9,352 nucleotides of DNA from Gammaproteobacteria bacterium RIFCSPHIGHO2_12_FULL_37_14 (GTDB lineage: Bacteria > Pseudomonadota > Gammaproteobacteria > DSM-16500). The notes under the pieces were generated by a model. That model was given only the letters and a program-made list of their open reading frames with translations. It was not told the DNA's origin and did not search any database. Every line of letters starts with the position of its first letter. The first letter of the stretch is position 1. Shown piece after piece: positions 1-5,801 of the stretch. The DNA is taken from assembly GCA_001801485.1 (NCBI GenBank), contig MGXV01000027.1, positions 1,695 to 11,046 on the forward strand, written 5' to 3'. Position numbers and translations under genes: made by a program.

Positions 1-1
1 T

Positions 2-427
2 TTAATTGTTGGAAAAAATACATCTATTCGGATGAGTGATAAATCATCTTTGCAGCCAATGTTTGAAACGCATCAGGAATTATTTGGGAAAGATAATAAA
101 ATTTCTACTGCGCTTGATAAAGGTTATTACTCAAAAAATAACAAGCAATTTTTAGAAACAGAAACTGGCTCATCAATAGGTTTACAAAAACCTGGAATTC
201 CAGTAATAGCACTTCTTGAAGAAGAACAAAATAATCAAATAGCGTTAGTCAATAGACGAGCAGGAATTGAACCATTAATAGGGCATGCTAAGCATGGTGG
301 CCAATTAGGTAAGAGCAGAATGAAGTATGATCGAACAACAGAATCTGCGGGATACGCAGCAATTCTAGGTTTTAATAGCAGACAAGTGATACGCTATTTG
401 AAGGGTGCATCTGTGCTATGTAAATAA
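2..427 (+). CDS. DDE transposase, C-terminal part (partial at window edge)
   Basis: This is the catalytic C-terminal part of an insertion-sequence transposase of the DDE type, closest in feel to IS5/ISNCY-like enzymes. The reading frame is open to the first base of the window (it reads LIVGKNTSIR before the first Met at 32), so the gene begins upstream and the Met at 32 is internal. DKGYYS matches the segment around the second catalytic aspartate. RRAGIEPLIGHAKH followed by a basic stretch matches the C-terminal segment carrying the catalytic glutamate (IEP). The frame closes normally with LKGASVLCK and TAA, so the C-terminus looks intact. Whether the whole element is active cannot be judged because the 5' half and the left end are outside. 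No clear terminal inverted repeat can be assigned downstream. The exact IS family is uncertain. Confidence 0.8.
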   Translation, partial: LIVGKNTSIRMSDKSSLQPMFETHQELFGKDNKISTALDKGYYSKNNKQFLETETGSSIGLQKPGIPVIALLEEEQNNQIALVNRRAGIEPLIGHAKHGGQLGKSRMKYDRTTESAGYAAILGFNSRQVIRYLKGASVLCK

Positions 428-430
428 TTT

Positions 431-596
431 CGCGCCAGCGACTATTTACGGGCGCGACACGAAGTCGCTATGAGAAGCTGTCCCTATCGGCTGATGAGGG
501 ACCATCCGCTACCGGATGAATCTAGGAGCTTGAATCAAGAGCAGCTTTGACAATGGAACAAAGTGTATCATTACAGGGGTTCAACTAAAGAACCAC
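431..596. other. GC-richer segment of stacked inverted repeats, putative structured RNA
   Basis: This gene-free stretch between the transposase and the next gene is richer in G+C than its surroundings and full of short complementary arms. Seen directly: cgcgcc 431-436 with ggcgcg 451-456; agcgact 437-443 with agtcgct 463-469; the alternative gcgac 454-458 with gtcgc 464-468; gtccct 480-485 with agggac 497-502, extended by atc/gat inside; catccg 503-508 with cggatg 513-518 (4-nt loop); cttg 529-532 with caag 536-539; ctttg 545-549 with caaag 559-563; ggttc 578-582 with gaacc 590-594. In addition aagctg 475-480 can pair with cagctt 542-547, enclosing three of the hairpins as a multibranch. Such density suggests a folded RNA. 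A fragment of group II intron domain I is one possibility (inferred, weak), as is a structured IS end. Strand is not determined. Confidence 0.45.
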
Positions 597-631
597 AAAA
601 ACTGCTTAATCTCAAACTGTAAGGATAAATT

Positions 632-1120
632 TTACAAAAATACCAATTTTGGCTGGTTTTTCTCTCCTATAAATTCAAGCATATCTTCTTTCGTCGAAAT
701 CTTATGGTGCACAGGATTGTCTAATGCAACTGATGCCATAGCATAATCATAAAGAAATATTGCTGGCGTTTTAGCATTAATATCTCCCATGAATCCTTCG
801 CCTCTATACCACATGTCAGTAAGACAACCTTTAACAGTTTTCAAAACAAGTTGGTTTACTTTCGCATCAGCCTTTTGATCAAAGACATTAAGTGCGAATA
901 AATGCCTTTTGGGGTGCTCAGCTGAAACTCGTTCGTAAATAGCACGGAACTTATCAGTTCCTGGAGAATTGTTAACATACAATATTAAAACGTTTCGATC
1001 CCAATCATCGTTTTTAAGCTGTTCTTGGCAGCGCACTATGTTATGGTTATCAAGCTCAATGACTTTAGCATATGCGACCTGAATCATAAAAATGATCATC
1101 CAAAAAAGAATATTTTTCAT
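632..1120 (-). CDS. Exported thioredoxin-fold protein without CXXC
   Basis: A 162-residue protein with an N-terminal signal peptide (about residues 1-18, ending VAYA before KV), so it is probably periplasmic or secreted. The body has a thioredoxin-like layout: a strand VLILYV (44-49), a loop NNSPG where thioredoxins carry CXXC, a helix, a second strand HLFALNVFD (73-81), and a TP dipeptide before a strand (KTPAIFLY, 117-124) like the cis-proline loop. The active-site cysteines are absent. Cys31 and Cys99 are the only cysteines and are far apart, so a disulfide between them is possible but normal oxidoreductase chemistry is not. The ATG at 1120 is chosen over an in-frame TTG at 1123 because GAGGA lies 9 nt upstream of it. 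It is the last gene of a four-gene minus-strand cluster of exported proteins, 41 bp after the membrane protein gene. The fold is inferred from pattern only and the function is unknown. Confidence 0.65.
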   Translation of the reverse strand: MKNILFWMIIFMIQVAYAKVIELDNHNIVRCQEQLKNDDWDRNVLILYVNNSPGTDKFRAIYERVSAEHPKRHLFALNVFDQKADAKVNQLVLKTVKGCLTDMWYRGEGFMGDINAKTPAIFLYDYAMASVALDNPVHHKISTKEDMLEFIGEKNQPKLVFL

Positions 1121-1161
1121 CAAGGATTTTCCTCAGTGAACTTGCTGGTTAATATGATTAA

Positions 1162-1725
1162 CTATTCCTTTAATCCAGAATTTCGAAGTTTATAAAAAAA
1201 CATTGATAAATTCTTTGCGGTAAAGATAAGCGCTATACTTAATAAAATTTTTAATGAAACAACAATTAGGGTAATAATAGAAGGTCCTTGTTCAAATAGT
1301 TGCATTATACCGATGGTACTTAAAGGTGGTGTTTTTATATAAACTGATAAAAAAGCATATATCCATGCAATAAATTGAGGGATAGTTGTAACCAAGATAA
1401 ATATTCCGATCACACGAAACAAAATTACTTGGAGATCATCGATATCAGATCGTTCGATAGTACTAGTGTCGACCATTCTTGTTTGAGTTTTTGATATTAA
1501 TGAAGCTATCTTGCTTGATAAGACCCATAAAAAAACTGGGATTAATAAACTCACTAAGGGTAAAAGGCTTACTAATAATTTTAAAATACCAGAATTAGGC
1601 TGACTGAACAGCATTGATAGGGTCATTACCCAGTTTGGTAAGCTACTAATGATCCCTAGAGCCACATAAATAGCTAATAATCTAACGCCAATAAAAGCAA
1701 TATCATATTTCGTAACATTTGCCAT
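1162..1725 (-). CDS. Four-helix inner-membrane protein, unknown function
   Basis: A 187-residue hydrophobic protein with about four membrane spans, roughly residues 10-28, 48-75, 99-130 and 149-170. A polar loop rich in Lys, Arg, Asp and Ser (about 78-98, with KTQTRMVD and ERSDIDD) separates the second and third spans. The C-terminus is short and basic (FYKLRNSGLKE). No family motif is recognised. The ATG at 1725 is preferred: it starts MANVTKYD and has AGG about 10 nt upstream. A longer frame from a GTG at 1782 would add a polar stretch encoded by a GC-rich repeat-like sequence and has no good ribosome site. The start lies inside the 3' end of the upstream lipoprotein gene (23-bp overlap), which suggests translational coupling. 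It probably works with the neighbouring exported proteins, but this is inferred from position alone. Confidence 0.7.
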   Translation of the reverse strand: MANVTKYDIAFIGVRLLAIYVALGIISSLPNWVMTLSMLFSQPNSGILKLLVSLLPLVSLLIPVFLWVLSSKIASLISKTQTRMVDTSTIERSDIDDLQVILFRVIGIFILVTTIPQFIAWIYAFLSVYIKTPPLSTIGIMQLFEQGPSIITLIVVSLKILLSIALIFTAKNLSMFFYKLRNSGLKE

Positions 1726-1888
1726 TTGAAAAATACCTATAATAATTTGTCGTTGTAATGCGGGCTCTGCGAAGGAACCCACCTGGTAAGCTAACGCCCG
1801 TTACCGAGCGCAGCCACCATTGTGTGATGCAGCTTGATAAAGATAAGGTAAAAAATAAAAATATAAACGCCCATAAAAGCCGATGCAT
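1703..1888 (-). CDS. Small putative lipoprotein
   Basis: A 61-residue frame with a typical lipoprotein signal: MHR, then a hydrophobic core LLWAFIFLFFTLS, then the lipobox LSSC with Cys20 as the predicted lipidated residue. The mature part is only about 42 residues (ITQWWLRSVTG and onward) and shows no known domain. The ATG at 1888 is chosen because GGAG lies about 10 nt upstream; an in-frame ATG at 1906 (MWSIRN) lacks such a site. It begins 26 bp after the end of the upstream secreted-protein gene and overlaps the start of the membrane protein gene by 23 bp, so it sits in the same transcript. Its middle (about 1760-1830) is GC-rich and palindromic and resembles a dispersed repeat also seen at 4411-4433. 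The C-terminal half may therefore be repeat-derived, and the original gene may have been longer. Confidence 0.45.
   Translation of the reverse strand: MHRLLWAFIFLFFTLSLSSCITQWWLRSVTGVSLPGGFLRRARITTTNYYRYFSNGKCYEI
1761..1830. repeat. GC-rich palindromic repeat-like segment inside the lipoprotein gene
   Basis: A locally GC-rich island in AT-rich DNA. It contains the inverted repeat taacg 1792-1796 / cgtta 1799-1803, with the wider alternative ggtaa 1785-1789 / ttacc 1801-1805. The stretch at about 1762-1780, gctctgcgaaggaaccca, resembles gctctgcagaaccca at 4418-4432. The two look like copies of one dispersed palindromic family (inferred from two copies only). Confidence 0.35.
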
Positions 1889-1914
1889 ATTTCTTATACT
1901 CCACATTTTTCTGA

Positions 1915-2637
1915 TTAATGAGTAGCATTAATATTACTAAAGTCTAATGATAAATCCTGCTTAACTAGCCCATAGGCTTTTAAAGCATCTTCATCATTAG
2001 AATATTTATCTTTTGTTATCCACTTTTTTGATAAAATAAATACTGTACCATTCCATCGATATAGCTCGATTGCATAACGGTGAGGATCGATATGAGCTTC
2101 ATTATTACCCCAAACACATGTCCAAAATACAGCGCCCATATCCTCCTGATGCGGCAATTTCCCAATATAAAATCCACCTGAATATGTTTCTAACTTCCAT
2201 TTATTTCGATTTAACTGAAGCAGCTTTATTCGGTTATTAACAATGGCGTAAGGATAAATACTATAAAATCCTGCTGAAGTACCTATACTATCAATGGCCG
2301 CAAAAAGAATGAGTGGTGTAGGCAATCCTTGAATGGTATAAATTTTAAAGCTCACATTAGGCGTATCAAATTTAATGGAACCTAATAAATGATTTTTATT
2401 ATCTTTTATGATCACTTGAGAAGTGCCGTTTAAATCTAGGAGAGAATCAGGACTTTTATTTATGGAAATAAGCTGAATAAGTATTTTACGTTGATCTGGT
2501 AAAGTTAAAATTTCTTGATGTTTAATTATTTTTTCTGGCTTTTTTAATGAATGAGCTGCATTTACTGTGACAGGAAAAATAAGTAAAAAAACCAATATAA
2601 AATTAAATGGAAAAAGAAAATAATTTCCAAATTTCAT
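1915..2637 (-). CDS. Secreted protein of unknown function
   Basis: A 240-residue protein that starts with a clear Sec signal peptide (hydrophobic residues about 6-25, cleavage likely after VTVNA at 27). The mature part is rich in beta-strand-like segments (KILIQLISIN, SQVIIKD, SFKIYTI, PLILFAAIDS), with an aromatic, glycine-rich middle (SAGFYSIYPYAIV, GGFYIGKLP) and a Trp-rich stretch (AVFWTCVWGNN, YRWNGTVFILSKKW). That resembles a beta-rich, possibly propeller-like or sandwich domain, but no family is recognised. Two ATGs are adjacent (2640 and 2637). GGAG lies 3 nt before the first and 6 nt before the second, so the second is preferred. It is the first gene of the four-gene minus-strand cluster. 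Its promoter must lie within or beside the inverted-repeat element at 2683-3073. Confidence 0.7.
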   Translation of the reverse strand: MKFGNYFLFPFNFILVFLLIFPVTVNAAHSLKKPEKIIKHQEILTLPDQRKILIQLISINKSPDSLLDLNGTSQVIIKDNKNHLLGSIKFDTPNVSFKIYTIQGLPTPLILFAAIDSIGTSAGFYSIYPYAIVNNRIKLLQLNRNKWKLETYSGGFYIGKLPHQEDMGAVFWTCVWGNNEAHIDPHRYAIELYRWNGTVFILSKKWITKDKYSNDEDALKAYGLVKQDLSLDFSNINATH

Positions 2638-2761
2638 CATGTTCTCCAGCTGATTGCTGATCGATATCTATGCTAAACATTCAAGTCTCAAAAACGGAGG
2701 TTTTTCTTCCCTGAGCGATAGATACAAATAATGCACCTATTCTTTCAAGAAATCAGTACGA

Positions 2762-2794
2762 AAGTGGTTAAAATTTCAAAGTTAAATATCTTGC
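2762..2794 (+). repeat. Perfect 33-bp inverted repeat, left copy
   Basis: It begins aagtggttaaaattt and ends aaatatcttgc, and is exactly complementary to 2961-2993. The match breaks immediately on both sides, although weaker similarity between the arms resumes further out. Confidence 0.95.
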
Positions 2795-2863
2795 TCATAC
2801 GGAGCGAGTTATATTAACATTTCTGTCCATTTTATCAAATGCATCCTCTTATATGCGTAAATA

Positions 2864-2902
2864 TTAGTCAGGTGCTGAAAAACGGACATATCCAATAAGC
2901 AT
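2864..2902 (-). pseudogene. Serine recombinase (resolvase) N-terminal remnant
   Basis: The minus strand from the ATG at 2902 reads MLIGYVRFSAPD and then TAA. MLIGYVR-x-S is the characteristic start of resolvases and invertases of the serine recombinase family (for example Gin-like proteins), and it includes the catalytic serine, here Ser9. Everything after residue 12 is missing: the downstream codons show no resolvase similarity before the inverted-repeat arm. It is best read as what is left of the parent transposon's resolvase gene after internal deletion. It is short, so chance similarity is possible, but its position between the arms of a Tn3-like element supports the reading. Confidence 0.55.
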
Positions 2903-2960
2903 TTTTGTAGTTCCGTTAGCTAAAATCGGGGGCGATTGTATCGTATCTCATTCAATAAAG

Positions 2961-2993
2961 GCAAGATATTTAACTTTGAAATTTTAACCACTT
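2961..2993 (-). repeat. Perfect 33-bp inverted repeat, right copy
   Basis: Exact reverse complement of 2762-2794. The pair could fold into a very stable stem in any transcript crossing the element. Confidence 0.95.
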
Positions 2994-3184
2994 CAATTAC
3001 CATATGCAGGGAAAAATTGGGCGGCTATGTGCATCTGTCGATCAGGTAACATAAATCCTCGTTTTTGAGTCTGATTAAAAATACAATTTATTGAGCCCAT
3101 CCCTTTCTTTATATTTAATTTGTGGAAAACAAGCTATTGAAAGTTAATGGTAATATTCTTTAAGACTAATTTAACAAGTTCATT

Positions 3185-4372
3185 ATGAAAATTATTTATA
3201 CTGCTGCCTTAGTCCTTTGTAGTTCATTATTTTTTATGATATCTCCGGTATTGGGATATCCTTCATTCGAGAAAGAAATGAAAAATTTACAATCACAATT
3301 AGAAAAAATTCAGCCCCAGTTAAATGGCAGCATCATTCTTATTGATAATGAGAAAGATAAGTTTGCTTACTCGAGTAACAATGTGTCTGATAAATCTCAA
3401 TTCTATATCGGCTCTTTAACAAAACAATTTACGGCTTTTATTTTCCTTAATTTATTACATAAAAAACACCCATCGGAAGATATTGAGAAATTATTAAATC
3501 GTAAACTGTCTGAAGAATTTCCTGATTCAAATATCCTAAAAAGCCTTGATAAAAGCTGGGTAACTGAAATAAGTTTGTTGGATTTACTAACCCATCGTTC
3601 TGGTTTAAGTGATTATATCGAAGCATATGTATTTCAGCTAAAACAGCCTGAATTATTAAGTAAACCAATTGATGCAAAGAGCATTTTGCAAGTTGTAAGC
3701 TTTGATCCTGAAAAAAATTATCGTTATTCAAATACTAATTATTTTTTATTAGGAAAGCTAATTGAAGAAATGCAAGGCGAAAATTTTGATCAAGCATTTA
3801 ATACACTGATTAAAACGCCAGCTAAAATGGATTTTTCATATGCGCCTACACAAGATAATTTTCACATGTTTATTCAAGAAAACCGTTTTCAAAATCTTGT
3901 ACCAGATATGAATAAAGAAATTTTTATTGATGTGGCTAATGCCATCGGTACTGGAAATATTATTTCCACCAGTGAAGATTTATTGAGTTGGAATAAATAT
4001 CTTTACAGCGAATCAAATGCTGAAATCAGAAAAATTATGCTTAAAGGATTTTTTCAAGATGAAGATGGAGATATTGTCAATTTGGGCTTAACTACGAGCC
4101 AAACTAATTTCGGCCCACTTATTGGCTTCCAGGGGGGACAAGATAGCTATCATAGTTTTCTGGGTTATCTTCCAAGCCATAAATTAAACATAGTAATCTT
4201 AAGTAATAATACAGAAGATTTTGAAAAATTGATGGGAATCTTCATAAATTTTCTTCAATCAGATTTAACTAAAACTAAGAAGGTTGGAAGCTCTTTATTT
4301 TTTCGTTCTAAAACAAAAGAGGCTGATACAGTTCAGGTTTTGAATCAAACACAGTCAAATAACTTGAAATAA
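3185..4372 (+). CDS. Secreted beta-lactamase-like serine hydrolase
   Basis: A 395-residue member of the serine beta-lactamase / D-alanyl-D-alanine carboxypeptidase / esterase superfamily (beta-lactamase Pfam type, PF00144). A signal peptide covers about residues 1-24 (hydrophobic to SPVLGYP). Seen motifs: the nucleophile motif SLTK with Ser77 and Lys80 in YIGSLTKQFTA; LLTHRSGLSDY (134-144), the conserved segment after the first helix; and YSN (181-183) in YRYSNTNYFLLGKL, supplying the second-motif tyrosine. The third motif, usually HxG before a glycine-rich strand, is IGFQGGQDSY (313-322), with Gln where His is normal. Substrate cannot be told: peptidoglycan peptide, a beta-lactam or an ester are all possible. 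Length is usual for the family. No strong ribosome site precedes the ATG. It stands alone on the plus strand, with the mobile element upstream. Confidence 0.85.
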   Translation: MKIIYTAALVLCSSLFFMISPVLGYPSFEKEMKNLQSQLEKIQPQLNGSIILIDNEKDKFAYSSNNVSDKSQFYIGSLTKQFTAFIFLNLLHKKHPSEDIEKLLNRKLSEEFPDSNILKSLDKSWVTEISLLDLLTHRSGLSDYIEAYVFQLKQPELLSKPIDAKSILQVVSFDPEKNYRYSNTNYFLLGKLIEEMQGENFDQAFNTLIKTPAKMDFSYAPTQDNFHMFIQENRFQNLVPDMNKEIFIDVANAIGTGNIISTSEDLLSWNKYLYSESNAEIRKIMLKGFFQDEDGDIVNLGLTTSQTNFGPLIGFQGGQDSYHSFLGYLPSHKLNIVILSNNTEDFEKLMGIFINFLQSDLTKTKKVGSSLFFRSKTKEADTVQVLNQTQSNNLK

Positions 4373-4410
4373 AATCTAAACACTATCTAAAGCTCAGATT
4401 AAGCACTTTT

Positions 4411-4433
4411 GTGGGTTGCTCTGCAGAACCCAA
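4411..4433. repeat. Palindromic intergenic repeat after the beta-lactamase-like gene
   Basis: tgggtt at 4412-4417 pairs with aaccca at 4427-4432 around a 9-nt loop containing ctgcag. It could form a weak hairpin after the hydrolase gene, but no T-run follows directly (the nearest is at 4449-4455), so a terminator role is doubtful. A related sequence lies at about 1762-1780. The adjacent acetyltransferase fragment loses its similarity exactly at this repeat. Confidence 0.45.
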
Positions 4434-4437
4434 TCAA

Positions 4438-4551
4438 CGTCAGTAATATTTTTTTAACATTAGGTTTTGCAAAAAGATAATTTATAAAATCACGAATCAT
4501 TTGATTGCCAATTCCTAGATTAATTAAATCTTTTCTCCTATAAAGGCCTAC
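4438..4551 (-). pseudogene. AAC(6')-like GNAT acetyltransferase fragment
   Basis: Read on the minus strand from about 4551, this stretch encodes VGL, then YRRKDLINLGIGN, QMIRDFINYLFAKPN and VKKILLT. The second copy at 5802-6305 has the equivalent FINRGIGTKMIRAF and IDYLFLNPNIKKIITD. GIG is the acetyl-CoA pyrophosphate-binding turn of the GNAT fold. The next expected part (DVDPKNSRAIRCYEK) is missing because similarity stops at the palindromic repeat around 4433. Upstream the frame meets a TGA just before the VGL segment, and no N-terminal half can be recognised. This is a remnant of a second copy, in the same orientation as the other and on the opposite side of the alpha/beta hydrolase gene. 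Confidence 0.75.
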
Positions 4552-4628
4552 TCACTCACGTACCTTCACAGTGGGCCTACAAAAATTCCATTCTAAATTT
4601 GGAGCCTCCCAGGCGATTCTAACACGAC

Positions 4629-4663
4629 GAAAAAATCAACGGTATATCCTAAGTGGTTGATTT
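4629..4663 (-). terminator. Rho-independent terminator of the alpha/beta hydrolase gene
   Basis: On the minus strand, 9 bp after the stop codon, the 8-bp arms aaatcaac and gttgattt (plus-strand positions 4656-4663 and 4633-4640) form a stem with a 15-nt loop, and the 3' arm runs into six T. The stem is AT-rich, so efficiency is uncertain. Confidence 0.55.
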
Positions 4664-4671
4664 ACAGTAGG

Positions 4672-5529
4672 CTAAAATTTGATGCGGCAGGACTCAGAAG
4701 AAGGTAGGTTTTCAATATACTCATCAATAAAAATAATAAATTCATTAAAGCATTCTGATAATAAAAAGTGATTATTACATTTGAAATGATGCGACTTTAA
4801 GTTATGCTCATGTAAAAATGCTATGGTTTCTTTACTAAGAGAATCACCATAGCAGTATATTTTTTGCATTGGTAATGCAGTATATTTTTTGCCAATGATA
4901 TGCGTATATTTACCAGTTAATTCGTGGCTCATGAGATACATTTGCTTGCCATTTTCTAAAAATGCTTCAGTTTGACAAAATTCTAATGCGGCATAATAAG
5001 GGCGAATCGAAATATTTTTTTGTGCTAAATTTTCATAAATCTGTGTTTGTTTAAAATCTTTATACCATTCTGGAAACTTATTTTCCGCTATTGCATTCAT
5101 CATTTTCTCAGCAATAAATGAGCCAAATTGTGTAATACTACCTTCTACATTAATAAAAGCCTTTATTAATTTTTTAAGACTAGATTCGCAAAGTAATGTG
5201 GCATGAATACTACCCATTGAATGGCTAATCAAAATAAAGTTGGATAATTCCACGTTACATATTTTTTGTAAATAAAAAATATGTTGTTCTATACCATCAA
5301 CTTGATGCTTAAAGCTGTAGTCAGATGAAGCAGAGCTTTTGCCATAACCTAATAAATCTGGAACCAATATATTGTAACGATCAATTAAATTTGATGTTAA
5401 ATAATCACGGTAATCTACGCTAGCATCGCCTAATCCATGTATAAACAAAAGAGTAGGGCGTGATGATTTTAATTCTGAATGAAGCAGAAAATAATATTCT
5501 TTGCCGAGCTGAAAATAAGATTCATACAT
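4672..5529 (-). CDS. Alpha/beta hydrolase
   Basis: A 285-residue cytoplasmic alpha/beta-fold hydrolase (no signal peptide). Motifs, numbered from MYESYF: LLFIHGLGDAS (28-37), the oxyanion-hole HG loop; ILVPDLLGYGKS (54-65), typical of the strand before helix A; the nucleophile elbow SHSMGS with Ser104, in which the usual first Gly of GxSxG is Ser; CYGDS with the likely acid Asp229; and NNH with the likely catalytic His254. A cap region lies between, about 130-215. The substrate is unknown; an ester or lactone is likely. The ATG at 5529 has AGG 9 nt upstream and is preferred. The in-frame ATG at 5559 (MDYYVHRYAI first) lacks a ribosome site and abuts an inverted repeat. It forms a single-gene unit with its own terminator, flanked on both sides by AAC(6')-like acetyltransferase sequences. 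Confidence 0.85.
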   Translation of the reverse strand: MYESYFQLGKEYYFLLHSELKSSRPTLLFIHGLGDASVDYRDYLTSNLIDRYNILVPDLLGYGKSSASSDYSFKHQVDGIEQHIFYLQKICNVELSNFILISHSMGSIHATLLCESSLKKLIKAFINVEGSITQFGSFIAEKMMNAIAENKFPEWYKDFKQTQIYENLAQKNISIRPYYAALEFCQTEAFLENGKQMYLMSHELTGKYTHIIGKKYTALPMQKIYCYGDSLSKETIAFLHEHNLKSHHFKCNNHFLLSECFNEFIIFIDEYIENLPSSESCRIKF

Positions 5530-5559
5530 TATTGCATACCTATGTACATAATAGTCCAT

Positions 5560-5581
5560 ATAAGGGTACCAGGCACCTTAT
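5560..5581. repeat. Short inverted repeat upstream of the hydrolase
   Basis: ataagg and ccttat form 6-bp arms around gtaccaggca. The ggtgcctggtacc core (minus strand) looks like a small dispersed REP-like palindrome. It lies just before the hydrolase start and could be part of its leader. Confidence 0.35.
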
Positions 5582-5637
5582 TGATCAAAGGGTAAGTTAA
5601 CTTACTATATAAAGTCAATCATTGCTTACCCTAGGCA

Positions 5638-5775
5638 TTAAGGGTAGTTATCAAGGCCAATCATTTCTCTAAAATTTTGATTCAAATTCAACATATGATT
5701 CGGCAAATATAACTTCGTAATGCCACTCCAATCTTTGTTATGCTGGAGCAGAAATAAAATGCGACTTAACAACAT
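5638..5775 (-). other. Gap between hydrolase and acetyltransferase with a doubtful 45-codon ORF
   Basis: The roughly 240-bp gap between the hydrolase start and the acetyltransferase pseudogene holds one 45-codon minus-strand frame, from the ATG at 5775 to the TAA at 5638 (starts MLLSRILFLLQ, ends GLDNYP). It has no ribosome site and a stop a few codons upstream of the ATG, and it matches no family known to me. It may be a remnant of a decayed gene or simply chance. A promoter for the hydrolase must lie in or near this gap, but none stands out. Confidence 0.2.
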
Positions 5776-5801
5776 TCGCTATTTTAGAAACAACACCGAC
5801 T

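Larger units (their letters stand above)
2683..3073. mobile_element. Tn3-like miniature inverted-repeat element (non-autonomous)
   Basis: Two arms of about 110 bp lie in inverted orientation around a 166-bp core. The inner 33 bp of each arm match perfectly (2762-2794 and 2961-2993). Further out the arms stay co-linear: ctcaaaaacg at 2687-2696 and its complement at 3060-3069, and ccctgagcgatagat on the left against acctgatcgacagat on the right-arm complement. The outer end (agtctcaaaaacggagg) resembles Tn3-family termini, which typically carry a GTCTCAGAAAACGGA-like core (from memory of the family). The minus strand of the core carries the first 12 codons of a serine recombinase. No transposase is present, so any movement would need enzymes supplied elsewhere. 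The element fills the divergent promoter region between a secreted-protein gene and the beta-lactamase-like gene and may supply transcription signals to either (inferred). Confidence 0.6.

Noticed and set aside
491..520. ctgatgag resembling a hammerhead ribozyme core
   Set aside because: The motif is not followed by a stem II and GAAA in the right place; ctgatg is better explained as the loop and 3' side of the gtccct/agggac hairpin.
1148..1162. gttaat-atg-attaac hairpin at the end of the membrane protein gene
   Set aside because: It is AT-only in its core and has no T-run, and the next gene continues 41 bp on in the same direction, so a terminator is unlikely.
3447..3731. 94-codon minus-strand frame inside the beta-lactamase-like gene
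   Set aside because: It lies wholly within a well-supported gene with intact motifs and has no domain of its own.
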